DNA of 64,000 nt from Azonexus sp. (GTDB taxonomy: Bacteria; Pseudomonadota; Gammaproteobacteria; Burkholderiales; Rhodocyclaceae), in NCBI GenBank assembly GCA_017983615.1, contig JAGOBB010000004.1, positions 62,001 through 126,000 on the forward strand. The letters run 5' to 3'. Positions within the stretch are counted from its first letter, which is position 1; each line of letters starts with the position of its first letter. Under the pieces are notes generated by a model. That model did no database searches, was not told the DNA's origin, and was given only the letters and a program-made list of their open reading frames with translations. The position numbers were made by a program, and so were the translations under genes. Positions 9,291-16,548 of the stretch are shown here, one piece after another.

Positions 9291-10010
9291 ATGAAGCCGA
9301 CGCCCTGCCCCTCCTGCCGGCAAGTGATGACCAAACAGCGCTTCGAGCGCCTGCATCATGGCGAGGTCGTTCTCGACCTGTGCTTTACCTGCCAGGGTAT
9401 CTGGTTCGACGAATTCGAAAGCGTGCAGATCACGCCGGGCGGCGTTCTCCAGCTATTCGAACTGCTCCACCAGCACCACGACGACCAGCGCCAGCCCCTG
9501 CGCGACCCGCTGCACTGCCCGCGCTGCAACGAGCGGCTATTGCACGGCCTGGACGTCGCAAAGCATGGCGGGCGCTTCAATTACCACCGCTGCCTGCAGA
9601 AACACGGCCGCTTCACGACCTTCGCCCAGTTCATGATCGAAAAGGGCTTCGTCCGCCAGCTCAACCCGGCTGAAATCGACGAACTGTCGGCCAAGGTCGG
9701 CATCATCCGCTGTATGGGCTGCGGCGCGCCGGTCGATATCCGCAAGGACCACGCCTGCGGCCACTGCCGGGCGCCGATCACCATCCTCGACCCGTCCGCC
9801 GTCGAACAGGCGCTCAGCCGCTTCCAGCACGCCGAAGTCCGACGCACGACGCGCGACGTCGAATTGCTTGGCGACGCCATCGTGATGCGCGAACGCGAGA
9901 AGTCACGCCTCAAGCGGGCCAGGCAGGAACCGGAGAACGCCGGCATCATCGACGCCATCGACCTGATCTCGGCCGGCGCCGAATTCGTCTGGAACCTGAT
10001 CAAGCGGTAA
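9291..10010 (+). CDS. Zinc-ribbon protein (zf-TFIIB-like)
   Basis: A 239-residue cytoplasmic protein with three CxxC pairs: CPSCRQVM (about 5-8) with LCFTCQGIWFD (about 31-40), CPRCNERL (about 72), and IRCMGCGAPV with HACGHCRAPI (about 140-165). The first module, CPxC...CxxCxGxWFD, is the TFIIB-type zinc-ribbon signature (PF13453-like). The C-terminus is a charged helix ending in AEFVWNLIKR. It probably binds zinc and may act as a protein-interaction or regulatory module; no catalytic motif is visible. Its ATG lies 8 bp after the MITE-like element, so its expression may depend on that insertion. Confidence 0.7.
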   Translation: MKPTPCPSCRQVMTKQRFERLHHGEVVLDLCFTCQGIWFDEFESVQITPGGVLQLFELLHQHHDDQRQPLRDPLHCPRCNERLLHGLDVAKHGGRFNYHRCLQKHGRFTTFAQFMIEKGFVRQLNPAEIDELSAKVGIIRCMGCGAPVDIRKDHACGHCRAPITILDPSAVEQALSRFQHAEVRRTTRDVELLGDAIVMREREKSRLKRARQEPENAGIIDAIDLISAGAEFVWNLIKR

Positions 10011-10013
10011 ACG

Positions 10014-10038
10014 AAAAAACGGGCCGCAGCCCGTTTTT
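10014..10038. terminator. Bidirectional rho-independent terminator
   Basis: AAAAAACGGGC-cgca-GCCCGTTTTT: a 6-bp GC stem flanked by A and T runs, lying between the converging zinc-ribbon and OmpA-like genes. Confidence 0.85.
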
Positions 10039-10056
10039 GTCGAAGTCAGCAACAAC

Positions 10057-10527
10057 CTACTGGACGCGAATCTCGACGCGGCGCCCCTCTTCCGGGCTAC
10101 CGGTGCCAACCGTCGATTCCGGCTTGCGGAACTTGATGCGATCGGCGGCAACACCACCAGCGACCAGCGCATCGCGCACGGCCTTGGCGCGCTGCTTGGC
10201 CAGCTCGGCATTCTTGGCCGGATCGCCCGAAGGATCGTGGAAACCGGAAAGCAGCACGATGGCCTTCGGATTGGCGCCCAGTGCTTCCAGCGTCTTGCCG
10301 ACGACGCCCTTGTCGGCCTCGTCCAGTTCCGCCTTGCCAATGGCGAAATAGACCTTGGCCAGCGCCTCGCCGACCGGCGCGATTTCCGCCTGTTCGGCCG
10401 CCGGAGAAGCTGGCTTGTAGCCCTTGCCGGCGCTGGCACCGTAGACCACGGCAACAACCGCCAACACAATCCCTGCCAATACCCCGACGATTACCGCCGT
10501 GGATTCGTCATCATCATTTGCCGCCAT
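10057..10527 (-). CDS. Inner-membrane-anchored OmpA-family protein
   Basis: A 156-residue protein with a single N-terminal transmembrane helix (about 11-30, VIVGVLAGIVLAVVAVVYGA), a short linker and a C-terminal OmpA/MotB-like domain (about 55-155). Recognisable segments are VYFAIGKAELDE, IVLLSGFHDPSGDPAKNAELAKQRAKAVRDAL and the closing GRRVEIRV strand. Such domains bind peptidoglycan; the usual Asp/Arg contact positions are partly recognisable. A ribosome site (GAGGTG) supports the ATG. It is monocistronic. Confidence 0.8.
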   Translation of the reverse strand: MAANDDDESTAVIVGVLAGIVLAVVAVVYGASAGKGYKPASPAAEQAEIAPVGEALAKVYFAIGKAELDEADKGVVGKTLEALGANPKAIVLLSGFHDPSGDPAKNAELAKQRAKAVRDALVAGGVAADRIKFRKPESTVGTGSPEEGRRVEIRVQ

Positions 10528-10573
10528 GGATCACCTCGCAAGTCAGTCGGAACCGGAAAAATATTCCAGCATT

Positions 10574-11131
10574 CTATGCCGAATCACTGCCAAACAAAAC
10601 CTTGGGTGCCAGCTCGACATGGCCGCCCTCGCCGCCCAGCCAGACCACGCCATCCTGGATCGTGCATTGAAGGCGCATGCTGCGTTCAGCCAAGCCGGCC
10701 AACGCCTTGCCCTCCTCGGCGCTCAGCGACAGGACCCGCAGGTTCTTCTGCCCGGCAACCTTGCCAGAGGTCTGTTGCCACCATAGTTCGGCCGACCGCC
10801 CGCCGCCGTAGCTGAGCACCATGACGTGGCGCGCTCGGTTGCAGGCGCGGCGAATCAATTTTTCGTCGGGCAGGCCGACGTCGATCCAGCGCTCGATGCT
10901 GCCCGTGGCATCCAGCTCCTGCAAATCCCCTTCATCGTCAGTCGCCGACAGGCCGCGTCCGAAGGTCAGCGTCTCCGAAGCATTCAGCGCGAAAGCCAGC
11001 AGGCGGACCATCATCCGCTCGTCGGTTTCCGACGGGTGACGGGCAATGGTCAGCGTGTACTCGCCAAAATGCGAGCGGTCGAGGTCGGCGAGCTGCAGTT
11101 CGGCCTTGAAGATGGTGGATTTGAGCGCCAT
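10574..11131 (-). CDS. yaeQ: YaeQ family protein
   Basis: A 185-residue protein matching the YaeQ family over its whole length: MALKSTIFKAELQLADLDR at the start, HPSETDERMMVRLLAFALNA, GLSATDDEGDLQELD and ERWIDVGLPDEKLIRRACNRA. YaeQ has a PD-(D/E)XK nuclease-like fold and, in enterobacteria, suppresses loss of RfaH; its biochemical role is unsettled. The start was placed at the family-typical MALKSTI, not at an in-frame Met 24 codons upstream. Confidence 0.92.
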   Translation of the reverse strand: MALKSTIFKAELQLADLDRSHFGEYTLTIARHPSETDERMMVRLLAFALNASETLTFGRGLSATDDEGDLQELDATGSIERWIDVGLPDEKLIRRACNRARHVMVLSYGGGRSAELWWQQTSGKVAGQKNLRVLSLSAEEGKALAGLAERSMRLQCTIQDGVVWLGGEGGHVELAPKVLFGSDSA

Positions 11132-11221
11132 GGCTGCCCCGGAAAAAGGCTGGATTATCCCATGACGCCTAGCCGAAACCGGACTACGATTAACGATGTC
11201 CAATCTTCAGGAGATTCCATC

Positions 11222-11752
11222 ATGTCCGCCCTGCGCATCGCCTCCCTGCTCTTCGCCACCCTGTTCGCGGCCCAGGCCGATGCCGCCGATGCGCCGCGCC
11301 GGAAATCCGGGCTCTGGGAAATGAAGACGCAAATGGCCGGCATGCCAGGCCAGGGCCCGATGCAGATGTGCGTCGATCAGGCCAGCGACAACGTGATGCA
11401 GGAGCGCGCCAAGGAAAAGGTCAATTGCCCGGTGATGGACGTCAGCCGCAGTGCCGGCAAGGTCACCATCCACGCCGTCTGCAAGCATGAAGGCGTGACC
11501 AGCACCAGCGACTCGGTGATTACCGGCGATTTCGATTCGGCCTACCGCAACGACATGGTCGTCCGCTACGACCCGCCCCAGCACGGCATGAAGGAAATGA
11601 AGATGGTCCAGGAAGCACGCTGGCTGGGCCCCTGCAAGTCCGGACAGAAGCCGGGCGACGTGATCATGCCCGGCTCGCAGAAATTCAACATGCAGGAAAT
11701 AATGAACGACCCACAGATGCGCGAGATGATGAAACGCCAGCAAAAACAGTAA
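11222..11752 (+). CDS. Secreted DUF3617-domain protein
   Basis: A 176-residue protein with a cleavable signal peptide (MSALRIASLLFATLFAAQADA, cleavage near 21-22). The DUF3617 body has the RRKSGLWEMKTQMAGMPG start and paired cysteines (QMCVDQ, VNCPV, AVCKHE, GPCKSG) suggesting periplasmic disulfides. The C-terminus is Met/Gln-rich. Function unknown. It starts with a good ribosome site (CAGGAGA) and lies 44 bp upstream of a periplasmic rhodanese on the same strand, so a shared transcript and compartment are likely. Confidence 0.82.
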   Translation: MSALRIASLLFATLFAAQADAADAPRRKSGLWEMKTQMAGMPGQGPMQMCVDQASDNVMQERAKEKVNCPVMDVSRSAGKVTIHAVCKHEGVTSTSDSVITGDFDSAYRNDMVVRYDPPQHGMKEMKMVQEARWLGPCKSGQKPGDVIMPGSQKFNMQEIMNDPQMREMMKRQQKQ

Positions 11753-11796
11753 TTGCCACCCTTTGTAATCAGCATTTTCTAATAAACGAGATTGCC

Positions 11797-12237
11797 ATGC
11801 GCCGACTATTCCTTGCCTGCCTGCTTGCCGCCGCCGGCGTCGCCCAGGCCGAAATCATCGACATCGACAACGCCCAGCTCGACAAGCTGAGCAAGAGCGG
11901 CGTGCCGGTCATCGACATCCGCCTGCAATCGGAGTGGGAAGAAACCGGCATCGTCTCCGGCAGCAAGCTGCTGACCTTCTTCGACGAGAAGGGCAAGGTC
12001 GACGCGCCTGCCTGGCTGGAGAAAGTCAAACCCATCGCCAAGCCGAACGAACCGGTCATCGTTATCTGCCGCAGTGGCAACCGGACCAAGGCGGTCAGCC
12101 AGTTCCTGTCGCAGCAGGCCGGTTACGCCACGGTCTATAACGTCAGGCAGGGCATCAAGGGCTGGATCGGCGCCGGCGGCCCGGTCGTGCCAGCCAACCA
12201 GACCATCGCTTCGTGCAAGGCCGCGAAGACTTGCTGA
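11797..12237 (+). CDS. Periplasmic rhodanese-like protein
   Basis: A 146-residue protein with a signal peptide (about 1-18, cleaved after VAQA) and one rhodanese domain. VIDIRLQSEWEETGIV is the CH2A-type motif, and the active-site loop CRSGNRTKA carries the catalytic Cys91. Rhodaneses carry persulfide sulfur; export suggests a periplasmic sulfur or redox role, but the donor is unknown. Two further cysteines close to the C-terminus (SCKAAKTC) could form a disulfide. Confidence 0.88.
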   Translation: MRRLFLACLLAAAGVAQAEIIDIDNAQLDKLSKSGVPVIDIRLQSEWEETGIVSGSKLLTFFDEKGKVDAPAWLEKVKPIAKPNEPVIVICRSGNRTKAVSQFLSQQAGYATVYNVRQGIKGWIGAGGPVVPANQTIASCKAAKTC

Positions 12238-12443
12238 TCCAGGCCGTCGACCGCCAGCGCTGCGCCAGTTGCGAACGCTGGTCCGGTCCGCGTCAGTCCG
12301 GCGAGCAGGCGGGAACGGTGCTCATCGAATCGGAAACCGTTGAAGGGCTCTGCCAGGGCGGGCCGTGGGACGGCTCAGAACGGCGTGCCCGCTCGGCCTG
12401 CGGGCACTGGGTGCGGTGGTCGGCCTTGCCAGCGACCGACTAA
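12213..12443 (+). CDS. Small hypothetical protein with a CxxC motif
   Basis: About 76 residues from a GTG inside the rhodanese 3' end, or about 70 if an in-frame TTG (12231) is used. The reading frame holds a cysteine pair (QRCASCERWSG) and two further cysteines (GLCQGG, SACGHWVRW), a spacing that suggests a small metal-binding protein. Composition is Trp- and Gly-rich. No family is recognised and the start is uncertain. Confidence 0.5.
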   Translation: MQGREDLLIQAVDRQRCASCERWSGPRQSGEQAGTVLIESETVEGLCQGGPWDGSERRARSACGHWVRWSALPATD

Positions 12444-12448
12444 TTTTG

Positions 12449-12484
12449 ATTTTTGGCCTTTTTTGGGGCCGACCGTAGCATTCC
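12449..12484 (+). repeat. Dispersed element, copy 2
   Basis: A full intergenic copy between converging genes: TTTTTGGCC, 12 nt including a T-run, then a perfect GACCGTAGCATT. Confidence 0.85.
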
Positions 12485-12499
12485 GGGTTTTTACCCGGA

Positions 12500-13417
12500 T
12501 TACTCGTCGCGTTCACCCTGCGGCAAGGCCCCTTCCGGGAGCGCCGCCGAAACCGGTTCAGCCAGGCGCGCTGCGCGCAGGATCGGCGTTTCCAGGCTGA
12601 TCCGCCCGAGCGCGCCGCTGCGGTAATCGACGAGCAGGATGGCCGAGGCCTTTTCCATATCCAGTTCGCCGCCCCGTCCCTTGATCAGGCAGCCACGCTT
12701 TTTGGCGACGCCCTCGATCACACCGACCGCGTCGAGGCCTTCTGTAGCAAAGCCGTAGCGGGCCTTGAGCATCGCCGGATAGTGTTCGAGCAGGAAACCG
12801 GCCAGCCAGGTGCCGACTTCCTCGTCGATGTAGGCGTTGACACCGACCGCGTGGCTGGCCGCCAGCATCAGGCCGTCGACCGGGTGTGCGATCTTCGGCC
12901 ACAGCATGCCCGGGGTATCGTAGAGGGTCAGCCGGTTGTTGATATCGATGCGCTGCTGGCTCTTGGTCACCGCCGGCTGGTCGCCGACCGCCGCCACCTT
13001 CTTCTTGACCATGGCGTTCATCAGCGTCGATTTGCCGACGTTGGGGATGCCCATGATCATCAGGCGCAGCGGCTTGACGGCATCGTTGCGGTGCGGCGCC
13101 AGCTTCTGGGCCAGACCGGGAATGCGCGCCACGTCGCTGGCCTTCTTGCACGAAATGGCCACCGCCTTGACGCCCGGCTGGGCATCGAAATAGGCCAGCC
13201 AGGCCTTGGTCGCCTCGGGATCGGCGAGGTCGGCCTTGTTGAGCAGCTTGAGGCAGGGGCGCTGACGGAAGACGCGCAGCTCGTGGATCATCGGGTTGCT
13301 GCTCGCCTGCGGCAGGCGGGCGTCGAGCACCTCGACCACGACATCGGCCACGGCCAGCGTTTCGCCGGCCTTCTTGCGGGCCGAGGTCATGTGCCCCGGG
13401 AACCATTGGATGGACAT
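12500..13417 (-). CDS. ylqF: Circularly permuted ribosome-biogenesis GTPase YlqF/RbgA
   Basis: A 305-residue GTPase with the permuted G-motif order that defines the YlqF/RbgA group: G4 NKAD (about 60-63), then G1 GIPNVGKST (about 123-131), then G3 DTPG (about 168-171). The N-terminal signature WFPGHMTSARK is also typical. RbgA promotes late assembly of the 50S subunit in Firmicutes; a parallel ribosome role here is inference. It is the last gene of a minus-strand run that includes moaD-moeA-mobB, with no close functional link visible. Confidence 0.9.
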   Translation of the reverse strand: MSIQWFPGHMTSARKKAGETLAVADVVVEVLDARLPQASSNPMIHELRVFRQRPCLKLLNKADLADPEATKAWLAYFDAQPGVKAVAISCKKASDVARIPGLAQKLAPHRNDAVKPLRLMIMGIPNVGKSTLMNAMVKKKVAAVGDQPAVTKSQQRIDINNRLTLYDTPGMLWPKIAHPVDGLMLAASHAVGVNAYIDEEVGTWLAGFLLEHYPAMLKARYGFATEGLDAVGVIEGVAKKRGCLIKGRGGELDMEKASAILLVDYRSGALGRISLETPILRAARLAEPVSAALPEGALPQGERDE

Positions 13418-13440
13418 CTTTATTCCTTGTTAGCAGCCGT

Positions 13441-13689
13441 TCAACCACCCGTTACCGGGGGGAAGAAGGCAATCTCGTCGCCGTCCTTGATCGCGGCATC
13501 GAGTTTGACCATGTCGTGATTGACGGCGCAGCGCAGGTTTTTGGCCGAGGCCAGCACGGCGCGGCCCTGCCCGGCCAGCCAGTCGCGCAACTGGCCGACC
13601 GTGCTGACGCCACCCGGCAGTTCCAGTTGCTCGGCGCCAGTGCCGATGGCTTCCTTGAGGCTGGCGAAATACAAAACGCGAACGGTCAT
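13441..13689 (-). CDS. moaD: Molybdopterin synthase small subunit MoaD
   Basis: An 82-residue ubiquitin-fold protein ending in the diagnostic PPVTGG; the terminal Gly is thiocarboxylated and donates sulfur to cyclic pyranopterin monophosphate. Also visible is the MoaD start VRVLYFASLKEAIG. It overlaps the moeA stop by 4 nt (ATGA), showing translational coupling in a molybdenum-cofactor operon. The large subunit MoaE is not in the window. Confidence 0.93.
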   Translation of the reverse strand: MTVRVLYFASLKEAIGTGAEQLELPGGVSTVGQLRDWLAGQGRAVLASAKNLRCAVNHDMVKLDAAIKDGDEIAFFPPVTGG

Positions 13690-14894
13690 GACAGCAATTC
13701 CGAGAAGGGGATGAAACGCACCCGGTCGCCGCGGCGGACAGGCTGTTTCGGCGGATTGTCGACCAGGCCGGTGCCCCAGGCCAGGGACGACAACACGCCT
13801 GGCCCCTGATTTGGAAACAGTTCGACGGCGCCCTGCTCATTCAGCCGGGCGCGCAGGAACTCACGGCGGGCATCGGGCTTCGGCCAGTCGTAGTCGGCCG
13901 GCAGGTTCAGGCCGCGCGGCAGCACGTCGGCGATGCCCTGCAGGCGCAGCACGAAGGGGCGGACGAAGATCATGAAGGTGACGATCGACGACACCGGATG
14001 CCCGGGCAGGCCGATGAACCAGCTTTCGCCGCCGGCAGCGCGGCGCACCGTGCCGAAGGCGAGCGGCTTGCCCGGCTTGGCGGCGAGTTTCCACATCTGC
14101 AGCTGGCCCTCGACTTCGACGGCCGGCTTGACGTGGTCTTCCTCGCCGACCGAGACGCCGCCGCTGGTCACCACCAGGTCGTTGTCGGCAGCGGCGCGGC
14201 GCAGCGCGTCGCGGGTCGCTTCAAAATCATCGGGCACGGCGCCGAGGTCGCGCACTTCGCAACCGAGCGATTCGAGCAGCGCGCACAGCGCGTAGCGGTT
14301 GGAATTGTAGATGCCGCCTGGCGGCAGCGGCTCGCCGGGCTGGACCAACTCGTCGCCGGTGAAGAAGACGCCGACGCGCACGCGCCGGAAGACCGGCAGT
14401 TGCGGCAGGCCGGCGGCAGCAGCCAGGGCGACGTCCTGTGGACGCAACCGGATGCCGGCATGCAGCAGGTCGGCGCCGGCCAGGAAATCCTCGCCGGTCG
14501 GGCGGACGAAGGTACCGGCGACCGGCACTTCGTTGAAGACGACGCCGGACTCAGTCGCGGTGGTGACTTCCTGCATGACCACGGTGTCGGCGCCTTCGGG
14601 AATCGGCGCGCCGGTGAAGATACGGGCGGCGGTGCCCGGCTGTAGCGGCGTCGGCGCGGCGCCGGCCGGGATGCGCTGGCTGACCTTGAGTTCGGTGCCG
14701 GCGACCGGAATGTCGGTGGCGCGCACGGCGTAGCCGTCCATCGCCGACATGGCACTCGGCGGCACCGAGATCGTCGATTGCACGGCGGCAGCCAGCACGC
14801 GGCCGGCCGCGGCATTGAGCGGGACGTGGCGGATTTCCTCGACCGGCTTGGCGGCCGAGAGCAGTTTGTCGATGGCTTCTTCGTAACTCAGCAT
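13686..14894 (-). CDS. moeA: Molybdopterin molybdenumtransferase MoeA
   Basis: A 402-residue protein with the family landmarks SAMDGYAVRATD (about 49-60), IFTGAPIPEGADTVVMQE, VGVFFTGDELVQPGE, the nucleotide-site segment VVTSGGVSVGEEDHVK and GLPGHPVSSIVTF. MoeA inserts molybdate into adenylylated molybdopterin in the cytoplasm. It sits between mobB (7-nt overlap) and moaD (4-nt overlap) in one operon. Domain order and length are normal. Confidence 0.95.
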   Translation of the reverse strand: MLSYEEAIDKLLSAAKPVEEIRHVPLNAAAGRVLAAAVQSTISVPPSAMSAMDGYAVRATDIPVAGTELKVSQRIPAGAAPTPLQPGTAARIFTGAPIPEGADTVVMQEVTTATESGVVFNEVPVAGTFVRPTGEDFLAGADLLHAGIRLRPQDVALAAAAGLPQLPVFRRVRVGVFFTGDELVQPGEPLPPGGIYNSNRYALCALLESLGCEVRDLGAVPDDFEATRDALRRAAADNDLVVTSGGVSVGEEDHVKPAVEVEGQLQMWKLAAKPGKPLAFGTVRRAAGGESWFIGLPGHPVSSIVTFMIFVRPFVLRLQGIADVLPRGLNLPADYDWPKPDARREFLRARLNEQGAVELFPNQGPGVLSSLAWGTGLVDNPPKQPVRRGDRVRFIPFSELLS

Positions 14895-15391
14895 CGGGGT
14901 TCCAGGTTCAGGGTCGTGATCAGGAATTGGGCAATGGCCTCGGCGTCGTCGAGCGGCAGGATGGGCAGCGTCGTCACCGGCGCATCGTTGGAGGCAACGG
15001 CGACGATGTCGGCGCGTTCGGGAAAAAGCGGCGGCTTGCCGTGGGCCGCGCGATAGACCTCGATCTTGGGCAGGGGTTCCTGCTTGAAGCCCTCGATCAG
15101 CACCAGGTCGCAGGGCGACAAATGGCCGAGCAACTCCTTCAGGGTCGGCTCACCCTCGTCACGGCGCTCATGCATCAAGGCCCAGCGGTCGCCGCAGGAA
15201 AGCAGCACTTCGGTCGCCCCGGCCTCTCGGTGGCGATAGGAGTCCTTGCCCGGGCGGTCGATGTCGAAACCGTGATGGGCATGCTTGATCACCGAGACCT
15301 TGAGGCCGCGCGCGGTCAGGTGCGGGAGTATTTTCTCCAGCAGCGTCGTCTTGCCGGAACCGGACCAGCCGGCAATGCCAAAAACTTTCAT
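14888..15391 (-). CDS. mobB: Molybdopterin-guanine dinucleotide biosynthesis adaptor MobB
   Basis: A 167-residue P-loop protein: Walker A GWSGSGKTTL (about 8-17), VSVIKHAHHGFDIDRPGKDSYRHREAGA and LVLIEGFKQEPLPKIEV match MobB. It is a GTP-binding adaptor that aids guanylylation of the cofactor together with MobA, which is not in the window. It is first in mobB-moeA-moaD, with 7 nt overlapping moeA. Confidence 0.93.
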   Translation of the reverse strand: MKVFGIAGWSGSGKTTLLEKILPHLTARGLKVSVIKHAHHGFDIDRPGKDSYRHREAGATEVLLSCGDRWALMHERRDEGEPTLKELLGHLSPCDLVLIEGFKQEPLPKIEVYRAAHGKPPLFPERADIVAVASNDAPVTTLPILPLDDAEAIAQFLITTLNLEPRC

Positions 15392-15409
15392 GGGACGAAT
15401 TTTACCTGT

Positions 15410-16543
15410 TCATTCAACGAACACCGGCGCAAAACCGCCGCCCGGTGTCCGGAAATTGGTGGTCTGTCCCTGGTACAAACGGGCGGCGACCAACTGGATG
15501 CGGCCAGCGTAGACGTAGCAGCGAACGTCGGCCTTCATCGTCGCCTCGCCGTCGGGCACCGGCACGACATGCTCGGAGGGCGGCGCGATTTCCTGGGCGA
15601 TGTAGCCGCCGTGCAGGATCTCCTCGAACACCCGCTTGGTCAGCTTGTCGCCACGATAGGCGGCGCGACTGCCGAAGCCGGCCGGCGGCTTGAAGAACCA
15701 GCGTTTGCGCTCGGCCCAGAATTGCTCGCCCAGTTCCGGCGTGACAGCAACGGTTTGCGGGATGCCGGCAAGCAAGGTCTTTCGGGTGGCTTCGGCAACG
15801 CCCAGCGCCTGCAGCGCGCTCTCGTCAGAAAGCTGCATCAGGTTGCGCTTGTCGGCATACAACGCGTGGGCGCGCGGATGCGGCGTCAGCACGACACCGC
15901 CATTTTCGAAAATTGCCCGAATTTTGCCATTGACCGTAGCATCCAGCGAAAAATCGGTCAGCCGGTTGTAGATCAGGTCGACCGGCTGGCCGTCGAGCAT
16001 TAGTTGCTGGCCGTCGCTGGTGAAATCGCCGGGATCGGCGACCACGGCGGCAATGCCGTGCTGCTCGAACATTTCCCGGAAAAGCGCGAACTCGGGGGCA
16101 AGGAACTGCCCGGCCGGGTTTTCGTCAACGATGGCGATACGTCGCAGCGGCACATCGCCGCGCTCCAGGCGCCATTCCTCGCGGAACATGGCGACGTAGG
16201 CGTCGCGCAGCGTAGCACCCTCCTCGGCCCGGCCGCAGGCAGCCAGCAGGTAGGCGTTGAGCAGGCCGCCGCCGGCGTTGGTGTTGATCTCGATCAGCTT
16301 CGGCCCGGCCTCGGTCAGGTGAAAGTCGTAGCCCATAAAGACGCCGCGCGCCTTGCCCGGCAGGCGCGCGATGGCCGGCGCCTGGGCCAGTGCGTGCGCC
16401 TGGTAGGCCGGCAGGGCAATGACCGATTCGATGGCGGCGATGAGATCGGCCATCGCCTGCATCGTTTTGCCATCGATCGTGATCGTGGCCGAGGAAAAGA
16501 ATTGTGGCTGCTGGGCGCGCAGTTGATCGAAGGTGGTTTTCAT
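15410..16543 (-). CDS. ATP-grasp-like protein of unknown function
   Basis: A 377-residue protein with a glutathione-synthetase/ATP-grasp feel: YDFHLTEAGPKLIEINTNAGGGLLNA in the first half, and KRWFFKPPAGFGSRAAYRGDKLT, YIAQEIAPPSEH and TMKADVRCYVYAGRIQLVAARLYQG in the second. These suggest an ATP-binding and carboxylate-amine-ligase core, but the substrate cannot be read. It starts 5 bp after the DinG-like gene and lies 18 bp before mobB, so it is probably in the same transcript; a link to molybdenum cofactor is not established. An in-frame dispersed-element copy encodes DATVN near residue 200. Confidence 0.65.
   Translation of the reverse strand: MKTTFDQLRAQQPQFFSSATITIDGKTMQAMADLIAAIESVIALPAYQAHALAQAPAIARLPGKARGVFMGYDFHLTEAGPKLIEINTNAGGGLLNAYLLAACGRAEEGATLRDAYVAMFREEWRLERGDVPLRRIAIVDENPAGQFLAPEFALFREMFEQHGIAAVVADPGDFTSDGQQLMLDGQPVDLIYNRLTDFSLDATVNGKIRAIFENGGVVLTPHPRAHALYADKRNLMQLSDESALQALGVAEATRKTLLAGIPQTVAVTPELGEQFWAERKRWFFKPPAGFGSRAAYRGDKLTKRVFEEILHGGYIAQEIAPPSEHVVPVPDGEATMKADVRCYVYAGRIQLVAARLYQGQTTNFRTPGGGFAPVFVE
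15909..15945 (+). repeat. Dispersed element, copy 13 (inside the ATP-grasp gene)
   Basis: AATTGCC, 14 nt, then GACCGTAGCATC (11 of 12). On the gene strand it reads DATV. Confidence 0.7.
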
Positions 16544-16548
16544 CCGTT

